Positions 1-12,492 of a DNA stretch of 64,000 nucleotides are shown here, one piece after another (position 1 is the first letter of the stretch; every line of letters begins with the position of its first letter). The notes beneath the pieces were generated by a model that saw nothing but the letters and a program-made list of their open reading frames with translations, had not been told where the DNA came from and did not search any database. Where the stretch lies: positions 21,933,868-21,997,867 of the forward strand of contig CM060852.1 in assembly GCA_030737835.1 (NCBI GenBank), given 5' to 3'. The position numbers and the translations under genes are program-made. The stretch is from Acorus gramineus. Its lineage: Eukaryota > Streptophyta > Magnoliopsida > Acorales > Acoraceae.

Positions 1-1227
1 CTACTTTGAGGTTAATATGAGTGTGTTGGTTGCTGTTATGCATGTGTGTGATATCTCGATGAGCGAGTATCGAGAGTGGTTACTTTCCATTGGGTTTCGC
101 TTTGAGAACATGGGATCGTTCTCCCCTTCATTTGGATCCGATGTAGGGACTCCCCAGCGTTGGCTATACCTGTCAAAGGACTAGGCGGAGGCCACGAGGG
201 TGGGAGAGGCTACCGGTGGACCAAGGGTAAGAGCGGTGAGTTGAGGAGATCGGGTTGTAGATACTACCCGGGAGAGGGTTATTGAATGATGTCGCGAGCG
301 TGGAATCGTTCTCCCCTTCGTTGGATCCGAGTAGTGACGATAAGCGTATTATTTGCACATTTAATTCCCTTAATTTAGTTTTCTATTTCCTAATTTTATG
401 TGTAATAATGACTAATATTCAGAATTTATTTGTTATTGCAGGTAATTGAGATAAATGATGATTATCAATGCAAAATATTCTATAAAGCATTTAAAGATAT
501 GAAGGAGAATCAAGAGGATTCTTGAAGATCCAAAATTATGCTAGATAAAGATTTATGACATCCCAGGCGTTAGACAGGCTATCCTGGCAGAGGGCTCCCA
601 TCTGTAGGTACCTCCGATGTGTTCGGACAGTGCTGATCGTGGGAGTATACTAGATAAGCTACGAAGCGGGGAGAGGCTACCGGTGGGGGTGAGGTTGGTC
701 GCACCGCCGCGTGATCCAATTATCTTGGGTTTCTACCCATGTTTTCCTTGAAAGGAAATTGATTGTGTATTGAACTGTAGAATGGTGATTGGTTTCCAGC
801 CACTCACTGAGCTTGTAGCTCACCCCTCGCATACTGTTTCTTTTCAGGGGCAGTGTTGGGCGTGGAGCTGGAGCTTCCTGTGGCGTGGTCTTATGGGCGT
901 GGAGCGTTCTGCTGGCGGGTGGCGTGTGCGAGGCTGTCAGCATTCCTAGAGTCATTTTATGCTTTGTAAATCGTGCATGTGGCACAGGTTGTATTTTCTT
1001 TGGTCTAGACTTGGCTTTCACAGGACATTGATTGTGTATTCGGGTCTGTAATAATGTTTTTGATTTACAGACATTGTTATATATTATGCTTCCGCTTTTC
1101 AGTCAGTTATCATTATCTTGCTTTGCCGCCTTGTGTATTGTTGTTGGTGTCCTTATTGACCTCAGGTATTGATAGCTGATATTACTATTATTATTGTCAC
1201 GTCTCGGGGACGCCTGGGGCGTGACAA
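1..1227 (+). mobile_element. Gypsy-type LTR fragment, 3' part (left end outside window)
   Basis: The block holds a segment with a 'cactgagcttgtagctcaccc' phase near 807 and ends in GGGGCGTGACA at 1227, a typical TG...CA-type LTR end. The same 3' half recurs at 6310-6748, 6975-7431 and 8035-8466, and more distantly at 26200-26644. The first 350 bases match the region around 5500-5800. No coding sequence is credible. This is an old LTR copy, seen as a fossil; the family (Ty3/gypsy-like) is inferred from the LTR form, not from a polymerase. Confidence 0.6.
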
Positions 1228-3027
1228 TAAAGTACTATGGTAGACACATTGAAGCTGGAAGAGCTATAGGTCCATTTGGTAGGTTCCTTAAAGGATGTGG
1301 AATTCAGGCACAATATTTCATGCCAGGTAGACCTAATCAAAATGGTGTTGTCAAAAGAAGGAATCACACTCTTTTGGAGATGGTTAGGAGTTTGATTAGT
1401 AATTCTTCACTTCCTTTGTTCTTGTGGAGTGAGGCCTTAAAGACTATCATTTATTTGTTAAACAGGATTCCTTCGAAGGCTGTACCAAAAAAATCTTTTG
1501 AAATATGGACATGAAGAAAACCTAGTTTAAATCACCTACATACGTGGGGTTGTCAGGCAGAGGCTAGGTTATATAATCCACATGAAAGGAAATTAGATTC
1601 TAGGATAGTAAGTGCACATTTTATTAGATATCCGGAAAGATCCAAAGGATATAATTTTACTGTCCTTCACTCCAAACTAGAATAGCGGAAATTGATGTAG
1701 CAAAATTTTTTGAGGATGATTTAATCAGTGGGAGTGTGGAACCTCGAAACATTGTATTCGAGAAAATAATAGAAATGACACCTGATGTTGTTGATAGTTT
1801 GATGGTTCCATATCCAGTAATTCAACAACGAATTGTGGAACCACAAACTATTGTTCAAGATCCACCTCATCAAGAACCTGAACCGGTAAATGAAATTCCT
1901 CCTCCATTTCAAGAGACAATTCAAATACCATTAAGAAGATCTTCAAGAGAAAGAAGGAAAGCTATATCAGATGAATATGTTGTGTATCTACACGAAGGCC
2001 ATGAATTAGAAGATCCTATTTCATTTTCACAAGCCATAAATAATAGAGATTCAGCTAAGTGTACGATGCTATGAAAAAAGAGTTAAATTCTATGCAAAAG
2101 AACAATGTCTGGGATCTTGTTGAGTTTCCTGAAGGAGTTAAACTCGTTGGGTGCAAATGGGTCTACAAGACCAAAAGGGACTCTAAAGGCAACATAGAGA
2201 GACATAAAGCCAGACTTGTAGCAAAAGGTTTCACTCAAATTGAAGGCATCGACTATATAGAGACCTTCTCTCTAGTCTCCTAGAAGGACTTCCTTAGAAT
2301 TATTATGGCATTGGTAGCTCATTTTGATTTAGATCTTCACCAAATGGATGTGAAAACAACATTTTTAAACGGAGATCTTTATGAGGAGGTATATATGGAT
2401 CAACCTGAAGGCTTCTCATACAAAGACAAGGAATATCTAGTATGTAGATTAAGGAAGTCGATATACAGACTTAAACAAGCCTCCCGGCAATGGTACCTCA
2501 AATTCAATGAGGTAATTATGACGTATGGTTTTAAGGAAAACATTGTTGATCAATGCATATATATCAAGGTCTGTGGGAGTAAGTTTATATTTCTAGTTCT
2601 ATATGTCGATGAGATCCTGCTTGCTAGTAATGATTTAGGGTTATTTCATGACACTAAGAACTTTCTTAGCCAAAATTTTGAGATGAAGGATATGGGTGAA
2701 GCCTCTTATGTTTTAGGCATAGAGATTCATAGAGATAGATCTAAGTATTTACTTGGACTATCTTAAAGGACCTACATCACTAAAGTGCTTGAAAGGTTCG
2801 GCATGAGTAGCTGTAAACCATGTGTGGCTCCTTTTCAAAAGGGTGACAAATTCAATAAAGCTCAATGTCCAAGGAATAAACTTGAAACTCTAGAGATGGA
2901 GAAATATCCTTATGCTTCCGCTGTTGGCAGTCTGATGTATGCTAAAACATGCACTCGTCTTGACAATGCCTATGTAGTTGGATTACTTAGAAGGTATCAA
3001 AGTAATCCAGGCATAGAGCATTGGAAG
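1228..3027 (+). mobile_element. Ty1/copia retrotransposon fossil, internal fragment
   Basis: Translated pieces show part of the integrase core with the copia feature 'GRPNQNGVVKRRNHTLLEM', then the reverse transcriptase with '[20 protein letters not shown]', 'QMDVKTTFLNGDL' and the catalytic 'LYVDEILLAS', and the start of the RNase H region ('AVGSLMYA', 'GIEHWK'). The order integrase then reverse transcriptase is diagnostic of copia. The element is broken by several lesions, lacks its LTRs here, and is bounded on both sides by gypsy-type LTR material. It is an old inactive copy. Confidence 0.85.
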
Positions 3028-3509
3028 TGTTGTGCCTGTGTCATTTGGAGCGCTCTGTTTGAAAATTTGGAACATAATTTTTTCTTAGAAGTTATGTATT
3101 CTTGATTTCGTATTTGGATTTGATTTTGTTAAAATCCAAGATGAAGGGGTTTAAATATGATTTTACTATGAGATGTTCAGTTTTGAGTTAGCTTTCGCAC
3201 AGAAGTAAAATTAGATCAACTGGATTCTTGTAGTAAAAGTTATGGGTATTTTTCCAAGTATACCCCGGGGATGAAAATTCTGGCAGCAGCCCTGCTCTAT
3301 GTTTAGCTCTAATTTCGGATTAGCTAAAGAGATTATTTGATCTTGGCATAAACATGAAAGTCGTAGATAATCTTCTTAGCTTTCCAACGGACTTGGAATT
3401 GAGCAATTCGGAGCTATATCGAGGAAGTTATGGCTGTTCCAGTGAAGCATGCGCAGAATTTCTAGTCAAAGGGCGACTAGGTCTTTTCTCCTTAGATATT
3501 TGTGATAAA

Positions 3510-3511
<2 letters not shown>

Positions 3512-3541
<30 letters not shown>
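3512..3541. repeat. (CT)n microsatellite
   Basis: About 15 uninterrupted CT units, followed by further pyrimidine-rich DNA with poly-C at 3723-3733. Confidence 0.95.
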
Positions 3542-3544
<3 letters not shown>

Positions 3545-3969
3545 TCTCACTTCCACGCCAATTTCATTTTCTCTCTTTCTCTCTTTCAAACACACCCCCC
3601 ATGTGTTTGTTTTAAATCCCCAATGAGAAGAGAAGGTGGAGGTGCTAGTGCAAGTGAGTCTTTGTCCATGTGTTGTTGTTGTTGTTTGTTCCTCTCTCTC
3701 TCAAGCTCCCTTGCATGATCTTCCCCCCCCCCCACTGATTGCAGCCATAGAGGGCTGAGGAGGCCGAGGTGGTGGTGGTGGTGGTGGCGGTTGAGGTGGT
3801 CGCGGGTGCGTCGAGGGCCCCCGAACCTCCCCCTTTTGTTCCCCCTCCAAGGTGAGCTCCTCCCCTTCTTTTCTTGGTTTTTATGGCTTAAGGGGTTGTG
3901 GGAAAGTCATGCATGCTAGGTAAATGGGTTAGGGTGTGTGTGAGGAGTTGGGGAGGGTTAAAATGAGGT

Positions 3970-4450
3970 TGGGACGGGCTGGGCGGGCGCTGGCAGGCAG
4001 CAGTCGGGCGCGCAGACGCGCGCGGGTGAGCGGGTGCGCGCGGGTGCTAGCGCTAGCGGGGGTGCGAGCGGGGGTGCGAGCGGGAGTGCGCGCGAGTGCG
4101 CGCGCGGGCAGTGCGCCTGGGCATGTGCCTGGGCGCGGGGCAGGGGACCAGTGCGCGCGCGATCGTGCGTGCGCGGACGTGCGCGTGCTGGGGCGTGCGC
4201 GGGTGCTGCGCGAGGGCGCGGGCTGGACGTGCTGTGTGTGCAGGAGCGTGCTAGAGTGCGCGCGCGTGCGGCAGCGTGTCTGGGCGCGCGGGTAGGCGCG
4301 CGGCAGTGCGCCGAGGGTGCTGGGGTGCGTGCGTGCGTGCGTGCGCGTGCGGGGGGCCATGCGTGTGGCTGCCCAAGGGTTCGGGTAGGTGTCGGGGCAC
4401 TCGGACTCGCGTGCGCACGTGCGTGCTCGCATGCGTGCGAGTCCGTATGC
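3970..4450. repeat. GC-rich CG/TG/GCGGG low-complexity block in LTR
   Basis: This stretch is dominated by gcgcgtgcgggcg-like units and stands out sharply from AT-rich flanks. It creates long open frames on both strands rich in Arg, Ala, Cys and Pro that are artefacts of composition. A matching block lies at 25020-25320, after which both copies share 'gtgtcggggcactcggact' and the following 100 bases, so the block is a fixed part of this LTR family. Confidence 0.85.
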
Positions 4451-6748
4451 ATGCTTGTCCGAGTATTTGGGCATTTCTAATGATTTCTTATGTGTAAATT
4501 GTGTTGTTACTCACCAGTTCGATGCCCCTACCTTGCAGATCTCGTCGGATGGGATGCGCGAGGTCCCGGAGTGTAAGGTGAGTGGTTTGATTCCAACCCC
4601 CCCCCCTCTCTAGGGATGCGCTCGACCGCGTAGACGGGCGTCGCGCATCGATGGGCCCCCCTAACTAATATGTAGATATTTTGCATGCTAGGGATATACA
4701 TCCATGTATCGTGTATAGAGGCCCGTACATGCCTGGACACCATGTCCTGTACTTAAAAGCCTTGATCTATGCATGATCAATATGATGTATCCATGCCACC
4801 TTAGACTTGTATGCTAGGGATATGAACCCTAATGTTGAGGATAGAGACCTATGCATCCTGATACCATGTTTTCATGCTAGGAAAGCCTCGACCTATGCAT
4901 GTTCCCATTTAGTTTAATTTATTTAAATCAAGATGGGATTATGTGATTATACTGTTGTAAGCATGCCTTAGAGAATATTATAACCTTGTGGTTATAATAT
5001 ATGTTTCCCCGCATCTTAGTTATGCGCCCTGGAGGAATTCTTGAGAATTCATGACATTAGAAATGTTAGGAAGCGTTGTCGACGGATCCAAGAGGATCAT
5101 ACGCGCGTGGGTAGGCTGTTTCTCTTCCCTTCGTTGGATCCGTGTAGGGACTCCCCAGCGTTAGACAGGCTGTCCTGACAGAGGGCTCCCATCTGTAGGT
5201 ACCTCCGATGCGTCGGACTGTGCTGATCGTGGGAGTATACCAGGTAGAGGCTACGGAGTGTGGGAGAGGCTACCGGGTGGACCAGGGGTGGAGAGCGGTC
5301 TAGTCTGTCCCAAAAGGCCCATGACACCCCTAAAGGGTGAGCGTGGGGTGGGTCGGCGATGTTACGACCCTCCAACTTGTGTAGTTACTCCCGTATAGGG
5401 ACTATGACTACTTTAAGGTTAATATGAGCGTGTTGAGTATTGTTATGCTTGTGTTTGATCTCTCGATAAGTGAGTATCGAGAGTAGTTGTTTTCCATTGG
5501 GTTCGCTTTGCGAACATGGGATCGTTCTCCCCTTCGTTGGATCCGATGTAGGAACTTCTCGGGTTTAGTTGTCCTGACAGAGGGCTCCCATCCGTAGGTA
5601 CCACCGATGCATTCGGAAGAGTACTGATCGTGGGAGTATACCAGGTAGAGGCTACCCAAGGAAAGGGCTACTGGCGGACCAAGGGTGTAGAGCGGTGAGT
5701 TGAGGAGATCGGGTTGTAGATACTACCCGGGAGAGGGTTAACGAATGATGTTGCGGGCGTGGGAATCGTTCTCCCCTTCGTTGGATCCGAATAAGGACTT
5801 CCCGGCGATTACAGCTGTCCTGACAGAGGGCTCCCGTCCGTAGGTACCACCGACGCGTTCGGAAGAGTACTGATAGTGGGAGTATACCAGGTAGAGGCTA
5901 CGCGGGAGAGGCTACCGGTGGACCAAGGGTGTAGAGCAGTCTAAGCCTCTTCCAAAAGTCCCAATAGTCTCCCTCCTGGAGTGAGGGTAAGGATGAGGTG
6001 AAGACACATCGCCGCGTGACCCATTCGTTGTTCGACCGTTCCCATAGTTGTTGGATCTGGTGTTGTTTCGATGTTTAAAGGCATCGTTTGAGCAATTATC
6101 TAGATGTAGATGATCCAGTAGTGTTGTGTAGACCAGTAAATCCGAGTCTCTTCGACCGACGGTATGGTCTCTCCCCAAAAGTCCCAAAAGACTCCCTCCG
6201 GGAGTGAGGGTGAGGGTGAGGTTGGTCGCGCCGCCGCGTGACCCAGTTATCCATGGGTTTCCACCCATGTTTTTCTTGAAAGGAAATTGATTATGTATTG
6301 AACTGTAGTATGGTGATTGGTTTCCAGCCACTCACTGAGCTTGTAGCTCACCCCTCGCATACTGTTTCTTTTCAGGGGCAGTGTTGGGCGTGGAGCTTTC
6401 CTGTGGCGTGGTCTTATGGGCGTGGAGCGTTCTGCCGGCGGGTGGCGAGTGCGAGGCTGTCAGCATTCCTAGAGTCATTTTATGCTTTGTAAATCGTGCA
6501 TGTGGCATAGGTTGTATTTTCTTTGGTCTAGACTTGGCTCTCACAGGACAGTGATTGTGTATTCGAGTCTGTAATAATGTTTTTGATTTACAGACATTGT
6601 TTATATATTATGCTTCCGCTTTTTAGTCAGTTATCATTATCTTGCTTTGCCGCCTTGTGTATTGTTGTTGGTGTCTTTATTGACCTCAGATATTGATAGC
6701 TGATATTTTATTATTTTTCCACGTCTCGGGGACGCCTGGGGCGTGACA

Positions 6749-8466
6749 GTGAGGGTGAGGGTAAGGGTGAGGTTGGTGATCCAATAGTGTTGTGTTGACC
6801 AGTAATTCCGCGTCTCTTCGACCAACGGTATGATCTCTCCCCAAAAGTCCCAAGAGTCTTCCTCCAGGAGTGAGGGTGAGGGTGAGGTTGGTCGCGTCGC
6901 CGCGTGACCTTGTTATCCATTGGGTTTTCACCCATGTTTTCCTTGAAAGGAAATTGCCTTAACCTTGAACTAATGTAATGGTGATTGGTTTTCAGCCACT
7001 CACTGAGCTTATAGCTCACCCCTCGCATACTGTTTCTTTTCAGGGGCAGTGTTGGGTGTGGAGCTGGAGCTTCCCTTGTGTGTGGTCTTATGTGCGTGGA
7101 GCGTTCTGTCCGACGGGTGGCGAGTGTGAGGCTGCCAGCAGTCCTAGAGTCATTTTATGTATTATAAATCGTGCATGTGGCACAGGTTGTATTTTATTTG
7201 GACTAAACTCTGCTCTCAGAGGACAGTGATTGTGTATTCGAGTCTGTAATAATGTTTTTTGTTTGCAGACATTGTTGATATCTTATGCTTCCGCTTTTCA
7301 GTCAGTTATCATTTATCTTTGCTTTGCCACCTTGTGTGTTGTTGTTGGAGTCTTTGTTGACCTCAGGTATTGATAGCTGATACTTTATATATTGCTGCGT
7401 CTCAGGGACGGCCGCCCTGGGGTGCGTGACAAATGTACCGATCATGGAAAGCCGACAGGTAGAGGCTACGCAGGAGAGGGTTACCGGATGATATTGTGAG
7501 CGTGGAATCGTTCTCCCCTTCTTCGGATCAGCGTTGAAGCTACCCGACGTTAAAGCTGTCCTGACAGAGGACTCCCACCTGTAGGTACTATCGATGCGTT
7601 CGGTAGATGTACTAATCATGAGAGAATACCAGGTAGAGGCTACTCGGGAGAGGGCTACCGAATGACGAAGGGTGTAGAACAAAAGGTTTTCTTCCAACAG
7701 TCCTGTGTCACCCTTAGGGGTGAGGGTGAGGATGAGGTGAAGTCACGTCACCGCGTGACCCATTCGTTTTCGTCCGTTCCCATAGTTGTTGGGTTCGGTT
7801 ACGTATCGATGTTCAAAGACATCGTTTAGCAGTCATCTCAATGTAGATGATCCAGTAGTGTTGTGTAGACTAGTAATTCCGCATCTCTTCGACCAACGGT
7901 ATGATCTCTCCCCAAGAGTCTCCCTCCGGGAGTGAGGGTGAGGGTGAGGTTTGTTGCGGCGCCGCATGACCTTGTTATCAATTGGGTTTTCACCCATGTT
8001 TTCCTTGAAAGGAAATTGCCTTAACATTGAACACTTACTGAGCTTGTAGCTCACGCCACGCATACTGTTTCTTTTTCAAGGGCAGTGTTGGGCGTGGAGC
8101 TGGAACTCCCTGTGGTGTGGTCTTATGTGCGTGGAATGTTCTGTCCGGGGGGTGGCGAGTGCGAGGCTGTCAGCAGTCCTGGAGTCATTTTATGTATTGT
8201 AAATTGTGCATGTGGCACGTGTTGTATTTTATTTAGACTAGACTTGGCTCTTATAGGACATTGATTGTGTGTTCGAGTCTGTAATGATATTTTTGGTTTA
8301 CAGACTTATTGATATTTTTATGCTTCCACTTTTCAGTTGAGTTATCAGTTATCACTGCTTTGCCAGCTTGTGCGTTATTTATTCGAGTCATTGTTGACCT
8401 CTTGTACTTGATAGCTGATATTTTATATATTGCCGCGTCTCGGTGACGGCCACCCTTGGGCGTGAC
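6749..8466 (+). mobile_element. Two further copies of the LTR 3' end, near-tandem
   Basis: After the LTR end at 6748 the sequence repeats the last several hundred bases of the same LTR twice more, ending GCGTGACA at 7431 and at 8466. Each unit carries 'gtgttgtg..accagtaattccgc' and 'cactgagcttatagctcaccc'-like segments in the same order. A partial segment with 'taccaggtagaggctac' separates them at about 7440-7750. No genes are seen. They could be stacked solo LTRs or unequal-crossover products. Confidence 0.6.
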
Positions 8467-8644
8467 ACCATCACGCGGCGGGGACCGGAACCCACTCAAA
8501 AATATGGTTTCCCGATGAGGAAGAAAAGTTCCCACTCAAGAAGAAAATTTGAAGACGTTATATAAAACAACAATTGTTTGAAAAGCTATCAAAACAATGT
8601 TTTTCAAATGCTGGATTTTAATGGCTGGATTTTCAGAACTCGAA

Positions 8645-8973
8645 CGTTTATAGAAGAGCTTGTTTGTTATGAAGAACAACGGCCTGCTTGCGAAGACCGC
8701 ATCTTGCGTCTTCAATATCTCTTTGGCTAACTCCGAGGATGTGATCACAACAGTGACGAGGAGTCCTAGTTGAAGGAGCATTATGTGTCCATGTTTTTGG
8801 GAGAGGGCATGGAAGGCACGATGAGCTATTGGAGAACTTATTTTGTGAAGGTGACCTATAATGGGAATCTTGGAAGGTGATGGTGGGAGGTTGGATTTTT
8901 TGGTGGAAAATATTTCATGGAGGATGAGGAGGAGTGGAACTAAGAGGAGAGCTAGCAGTATCTCATGGCACAT
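8645..8973 (-). pseudogene. CYP71-type cytochrome P450 pseudogene, N-terminal relic
   Basis: The minus strand encodes about 108 residues that closely match the start of the intact P450 at 41953-44361: a hydrophobic membrane anchor, the proline hinge 'LPPSPSKIPIIGHLHK', then 'AHRAFHALSQKHG' and 'TNKLFY'. Similarity ends abruptly near 8645, just after 'NKLFY', and the frame then runs into unrelated DNA next to LTR material. Everything from the B-C region on, including the I helix and heme loop, is missing. Similarity also continues upstream into the promoter (to about 9065), so a genomic copy rather than a processed one was broken. It is host DNA and non-functional. Confidence 0.88.
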
Positions 8974-9103
8974 TTTTTTGTCTCCTATATGTTAGATATA
9001 TAAACCAGTTCAATCAAAGATCAAGACCTCCGTATATAGGGGGAAATAATTGTTAGGTGCATGATTGAAATATACGTCTAAATCAATTGATTAATATGAA
9101 TAT

Positions 9104-9251
9104 TGTTAGACTTCAGGGAAGAAAGAATAATGAGACCTAATCCATTAAGAGAGGAATCAAGCCCTATATTAATAGTACAAGACCTAATACACGTATAATA
9201 CAGTAATACACGTGTAACACAGTAATAATATAATACACATGTAATCTAACA
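9104..9251 (-). repeat. Short copia LTR (3' LTR of the minus-strand element)
   Basis: On the plus strand this segment starts TGTTAGA and ends TCTAACA, a perfect 7-base inverted repeat of the TG...CA type. Immediately beyond 9251 is a purine run on the minus strand (read as cccccgctcaaactc on the plus strand), the expected polypurine tract. The matching 5' LTR is not in the window, so the outer boundary is inferred; a start at 9051 is also possible but that base run is shared with the P450 promoter. Confidence 0.65.
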
Positions 9252-12200
9252 CCCCCGCTCAAACTCAAGGTGGATCAAACAACGTGAGTTTGCGAATTAG
9301 AGATTGAAATCTAAGAACTGGATGAGACTTCGTGAAGAAGTCCGCGATCTGTTTAGTAGAGGAAATGTGCGGAAGCGTAAGTGTCTGAGCAAGGAAGTGT
9401 TGACGGGCAATGACAGTCAATCTCAATATGTTTAGTTCTCTCATGAAAAACCGGATTACTGGCAATCTGAATAGCACTCCGATTATCACAGTAAAGTGGA
9501 GAAGGACTTGTAACATCAACTCCAAGATCGACTAAGAGACGTCTGAGACGAACGATCTCTTTAGTCGTGATGGCCAAAGCTCGATACTCGGCTACTGTGC
9601 TGGAAAGATAAACGACATCTTGTTTCTTGCTGCGCCAGGAAATAAGAGAATCTCCAAGAAATATGCAAAAGCCAGTAGTGGATCGATGAGTAGTTTGATC
9701 TCCCTCCCAGTCAGTGTCAAAGTAAGCTCAAAGAACAAGAGATGAAGATGATGACAAATAGAGTGATCTAGTAATAGTCCCACGTAAATATCTGAGGATC
9801 CTCACGAGAGCACTATAGTGAACCGAACAAGGAGTGGAGACGAACTGACTAACGATGCTGACTGCATGAGCAATATCAGGTCTGGTGATGCAAAGATACA
9901 CTAGCTGACCCACGATCTGCCTGTATCGTGTAGGATCTGAAAGAAGCTCTCCATCAGTAGGACGGAGCTTTACATTAAGCTCAAGGGGAATATCAGCACT
10001 GCGAGTGTCAGATATAGCGGCACGATCAATAATATCTGTTGTCACGATCAATAATATCTGTTGTGTACTTCTGTTGGGAGAGAAGAATCCTCCGCTTACT
10101 CTGAGCAATCTATAGCCCTAAAAAGTAGTGAAGAGTACCGAGATCTTTCATCTGAAACTGACTACTGAGGTGACGCTGAACAAGAGTAATACCAGCTGAG
10201 TCATCACAAGTGATGATCATATCATACACATATAGAAGTAGAATCACACGACCCTGCGATGATGATCGTACAAACAAAGAGTGATCCTGAGAGCTCTCAA
10301 CGAAACCAGCTGATAGAATAACACTGCTCAAACGCTCAAACCACGCTGGAGACGACAGACATGTTGTGGGGCAGTACGAAGACCAGGAGGTAGTTGCATG
10401 TAGACCACTTCTGATAAATCCCCATGAAGAAAGGCATTCTTCACATCCATCTGAAAGAGAGGCCAGTGACGAATAGTAGCAACTACAAGAAGTGTGCGAA
10501 TAGTGGTCATCTGTGCAACCGGGGCGAAAGTCTCCTCATAATCGATCCCATATTCCTGTGTGAAATAGCGAGCAACTAGACGAGCCTTGTGTCATTCTAT
10601 GGATCCATCAGGTCGATGTTTGACCTTAAAAATCCATTTGCAACTGATAGGCTCAACACCGGCGGGAAGAGGAACAATATCCCATGTATGAGTCTCCAGG
10701 AACGCCTGAAACTCCTCATCCATGGCCTTACGCCACTCAGGGTGCTGAATTGCCTCTTGATATGACCTAGGTTCCCGATGTGTATTAATAGCTGCAAGAA
10801 AAGCCTGAAGTTGTGGAGAATAAGAGCTCATTGTGAAAAAACCAAACTGATCAGAGGGTCCACTATCAAAACTGAAACGGGGAGGTGGACGACGCTCATG
10901 CTGAGGATAGCGAGCGACGCAACTCGGATCCACAGCCGGGAGAGGGGCGTCAGGCACAGGAGGCGGAATACCTTGAGAAGTATCTATAGTAACAAGGGGA
11001 GGACTAGGAGAGGGTAAAGACACAGAAGATGATGGACGAAGGGAAAAAGACTCAATAACAGGACATGGCCGAACAGAAGGAGACGTAGGAGAAGTGGGCT
11101 CATGGGATGCAGACGAAAAATAGGGAACATCCTCAACAAAGGATAAATGACGAGCAAACAAAAAACGATGACCCACAGGATCATAACAACGATACCCCTT
11201 ATGCTCAAAACTTATTCCTAAGAAAACACATCGAACCGACTGAGCAGAGAGCTTGGTGCGAGCATGAGGAGGAAGAAGAACATAACACGTACAACCGAAA
11301 ACTCAAAGACGACTGTAATCAGGACAAGAAGAATAGAGGCGTTCATGAGGAGACACGCCAGAGAGAACGGTGGAGGGAGTGATATTAATGAGGTGAACAG
11401 AAAGAAGTGCTGTGGAACAGACGAGGACAGTAAGAGAGAGCGAGCTGTCTCAGGAATGTGACGATGTTTACGTTCTGTAACACCATTCTGTTCATGAGTG
11501 TAGGGACAAGACTGCTGAAAGATTGTACCATGAGACTGGATCAGAGAGCGCATTGTAGACTATATATATTCCTTAGCACAATCAGATCGAAAGGTTTTGA
11601 TTGGAGCCTAAAATTGGGTGTGAATCATGGTAGTAAAAAATTCATAGATGTAAGCAACCTCAAAGCGATCACGTAGTAAATAAATCCACGTAAAGCAAGA
11701 ATAATCATCAATGAAGCAGATATAATAAGAAAAATCACTCAGAGAATGTACGGGAGCAGGGCCCCAAATGTCAGAATGCACTAACTCAAAAGGACTGGTG
11801 GACTGATTATTACTAGAACTAAAAGGTAGGGACACATGTTTTGCCAATTTACAGCCCACACACACAGACAAAGGAGAAAAAGAAGTAGATCCTAACACAC
11901 CATACTCAAAAAGACCTTTAAGGTGAGACTTAGAGACATAACCTAACCTTCTATGCCACAGATCAGCATTAGAAGTGATGCTACCACAAAAGATAGAAGG
12001 GTCTAGAACTGGGAGATGCAGATACTCCATGAAGTACAATCCACCGACTCTACGCCCAACGCCAATCCTCTGCGACTCTACGCCAAACGCCAATCCTCCC
12101 CCCGAGTGTGGATCCTGCACAAAACAACCAGAGGAAGTGAAAGAAATGGACAGACCGGAATCACAAATCTGACTAACTGAAATAAGATTCATACAGAGAC

Positions 12201-12483
12201 CCGGAGCATGTAAAAAAAATGGAATGGAAAGACGACCAGTTGGATCAGAGGTGGTGGTGATAGATCCACACTAGGCGATAACTTAAGTGGAACCATCAGC
12301 AGTATGAATTGGAGGCAAATGAGCAGGTGCAGGTGAACATGCGGTAAGTATGGAACTATCAGGTGTCATGTGATGGGATGCACCAAAATAAAAAATCCAA
12401 GAAACTTAATTACCCGGAGTAGAAGAGAAGGCTGAGGGAGCAGTAGACTCAGACTGAAGTGGATGCTGTAAGAGCTGATCAAG
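9104..12483 (-). mobile_element. Ty1/copia retrotransposon fossil, minus strand
   Basis: Read on the minus strand the pieces come in copia order. They are a protease-like region with 'GASHHMTPDS' (about 12370-12410), a gag-pre-integrase segment ('MNLISVSQICDSG', 'LWHRRLGYVS'), an integrase core ('SPFELVHSDIWGPAP', 'YTHEQNGVTERKHRHI'), a long Pro/Ser linker, a reverse transcriptase ('[16 protein letters not shown]', '[18 protein letters not shown]') and RNase H ('YCDNRSAIQIASNPVFHERTKHIEID'). The element ends in a polypurine tract and a 148-bp LTR at 9104-9251. The gag and 5' LTR are not present beyond about 12483, where Harbinger DNA begins. It is broken by several lesions and is an inactive fossil. 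Confidence 0.88.
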
Positions 12484-12492
12484 TATGGAATG

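Larger units (their letters stand above)
3028..6748 (+). mobile_element. Composite gypsy-type LTR with internally repeated segments
   Basis: The copia fragment stops at 3027 and this block begins TGTTGTGCCTG. It contains a CT microsatellite, a very GC-rich stretch (3970-4450), a 'tactcacc..gatgcccctaccttgcag' segment (about 4508), then several copies of a segment with 'ccccttcgttggatccga..tagggactcccc' (5130, 5530, 5780), and ends GGGGCGTGACA at 6748. The right half is collinear with 25020-26644, so both belong to one LTR family; that copy is about 2.5 kb, so this one is inflated by internal repetition. No polymerase genes are present. Confidence 0.55.

Noticed and set aside
3929-4613. Several long open frames on both strands, rich in Arg, Ala, Pro and Cys
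   Set aside because: They lie in low-complexity GC-rich LTR DNA, overlap one another on both strands, and match no protein family; a composition artefact. The same applies to 24804-25398.
9051-9251. A 201-bp LTR starting at 9051 with TGTTAG...CTAACA ends
   Set aside because: Bases 9048-9065 are shared with the intact P450 promoter, so they are host DNA; a start at 9104 gives an even better inverted repeat (TGTTAGA/TCTAACA).
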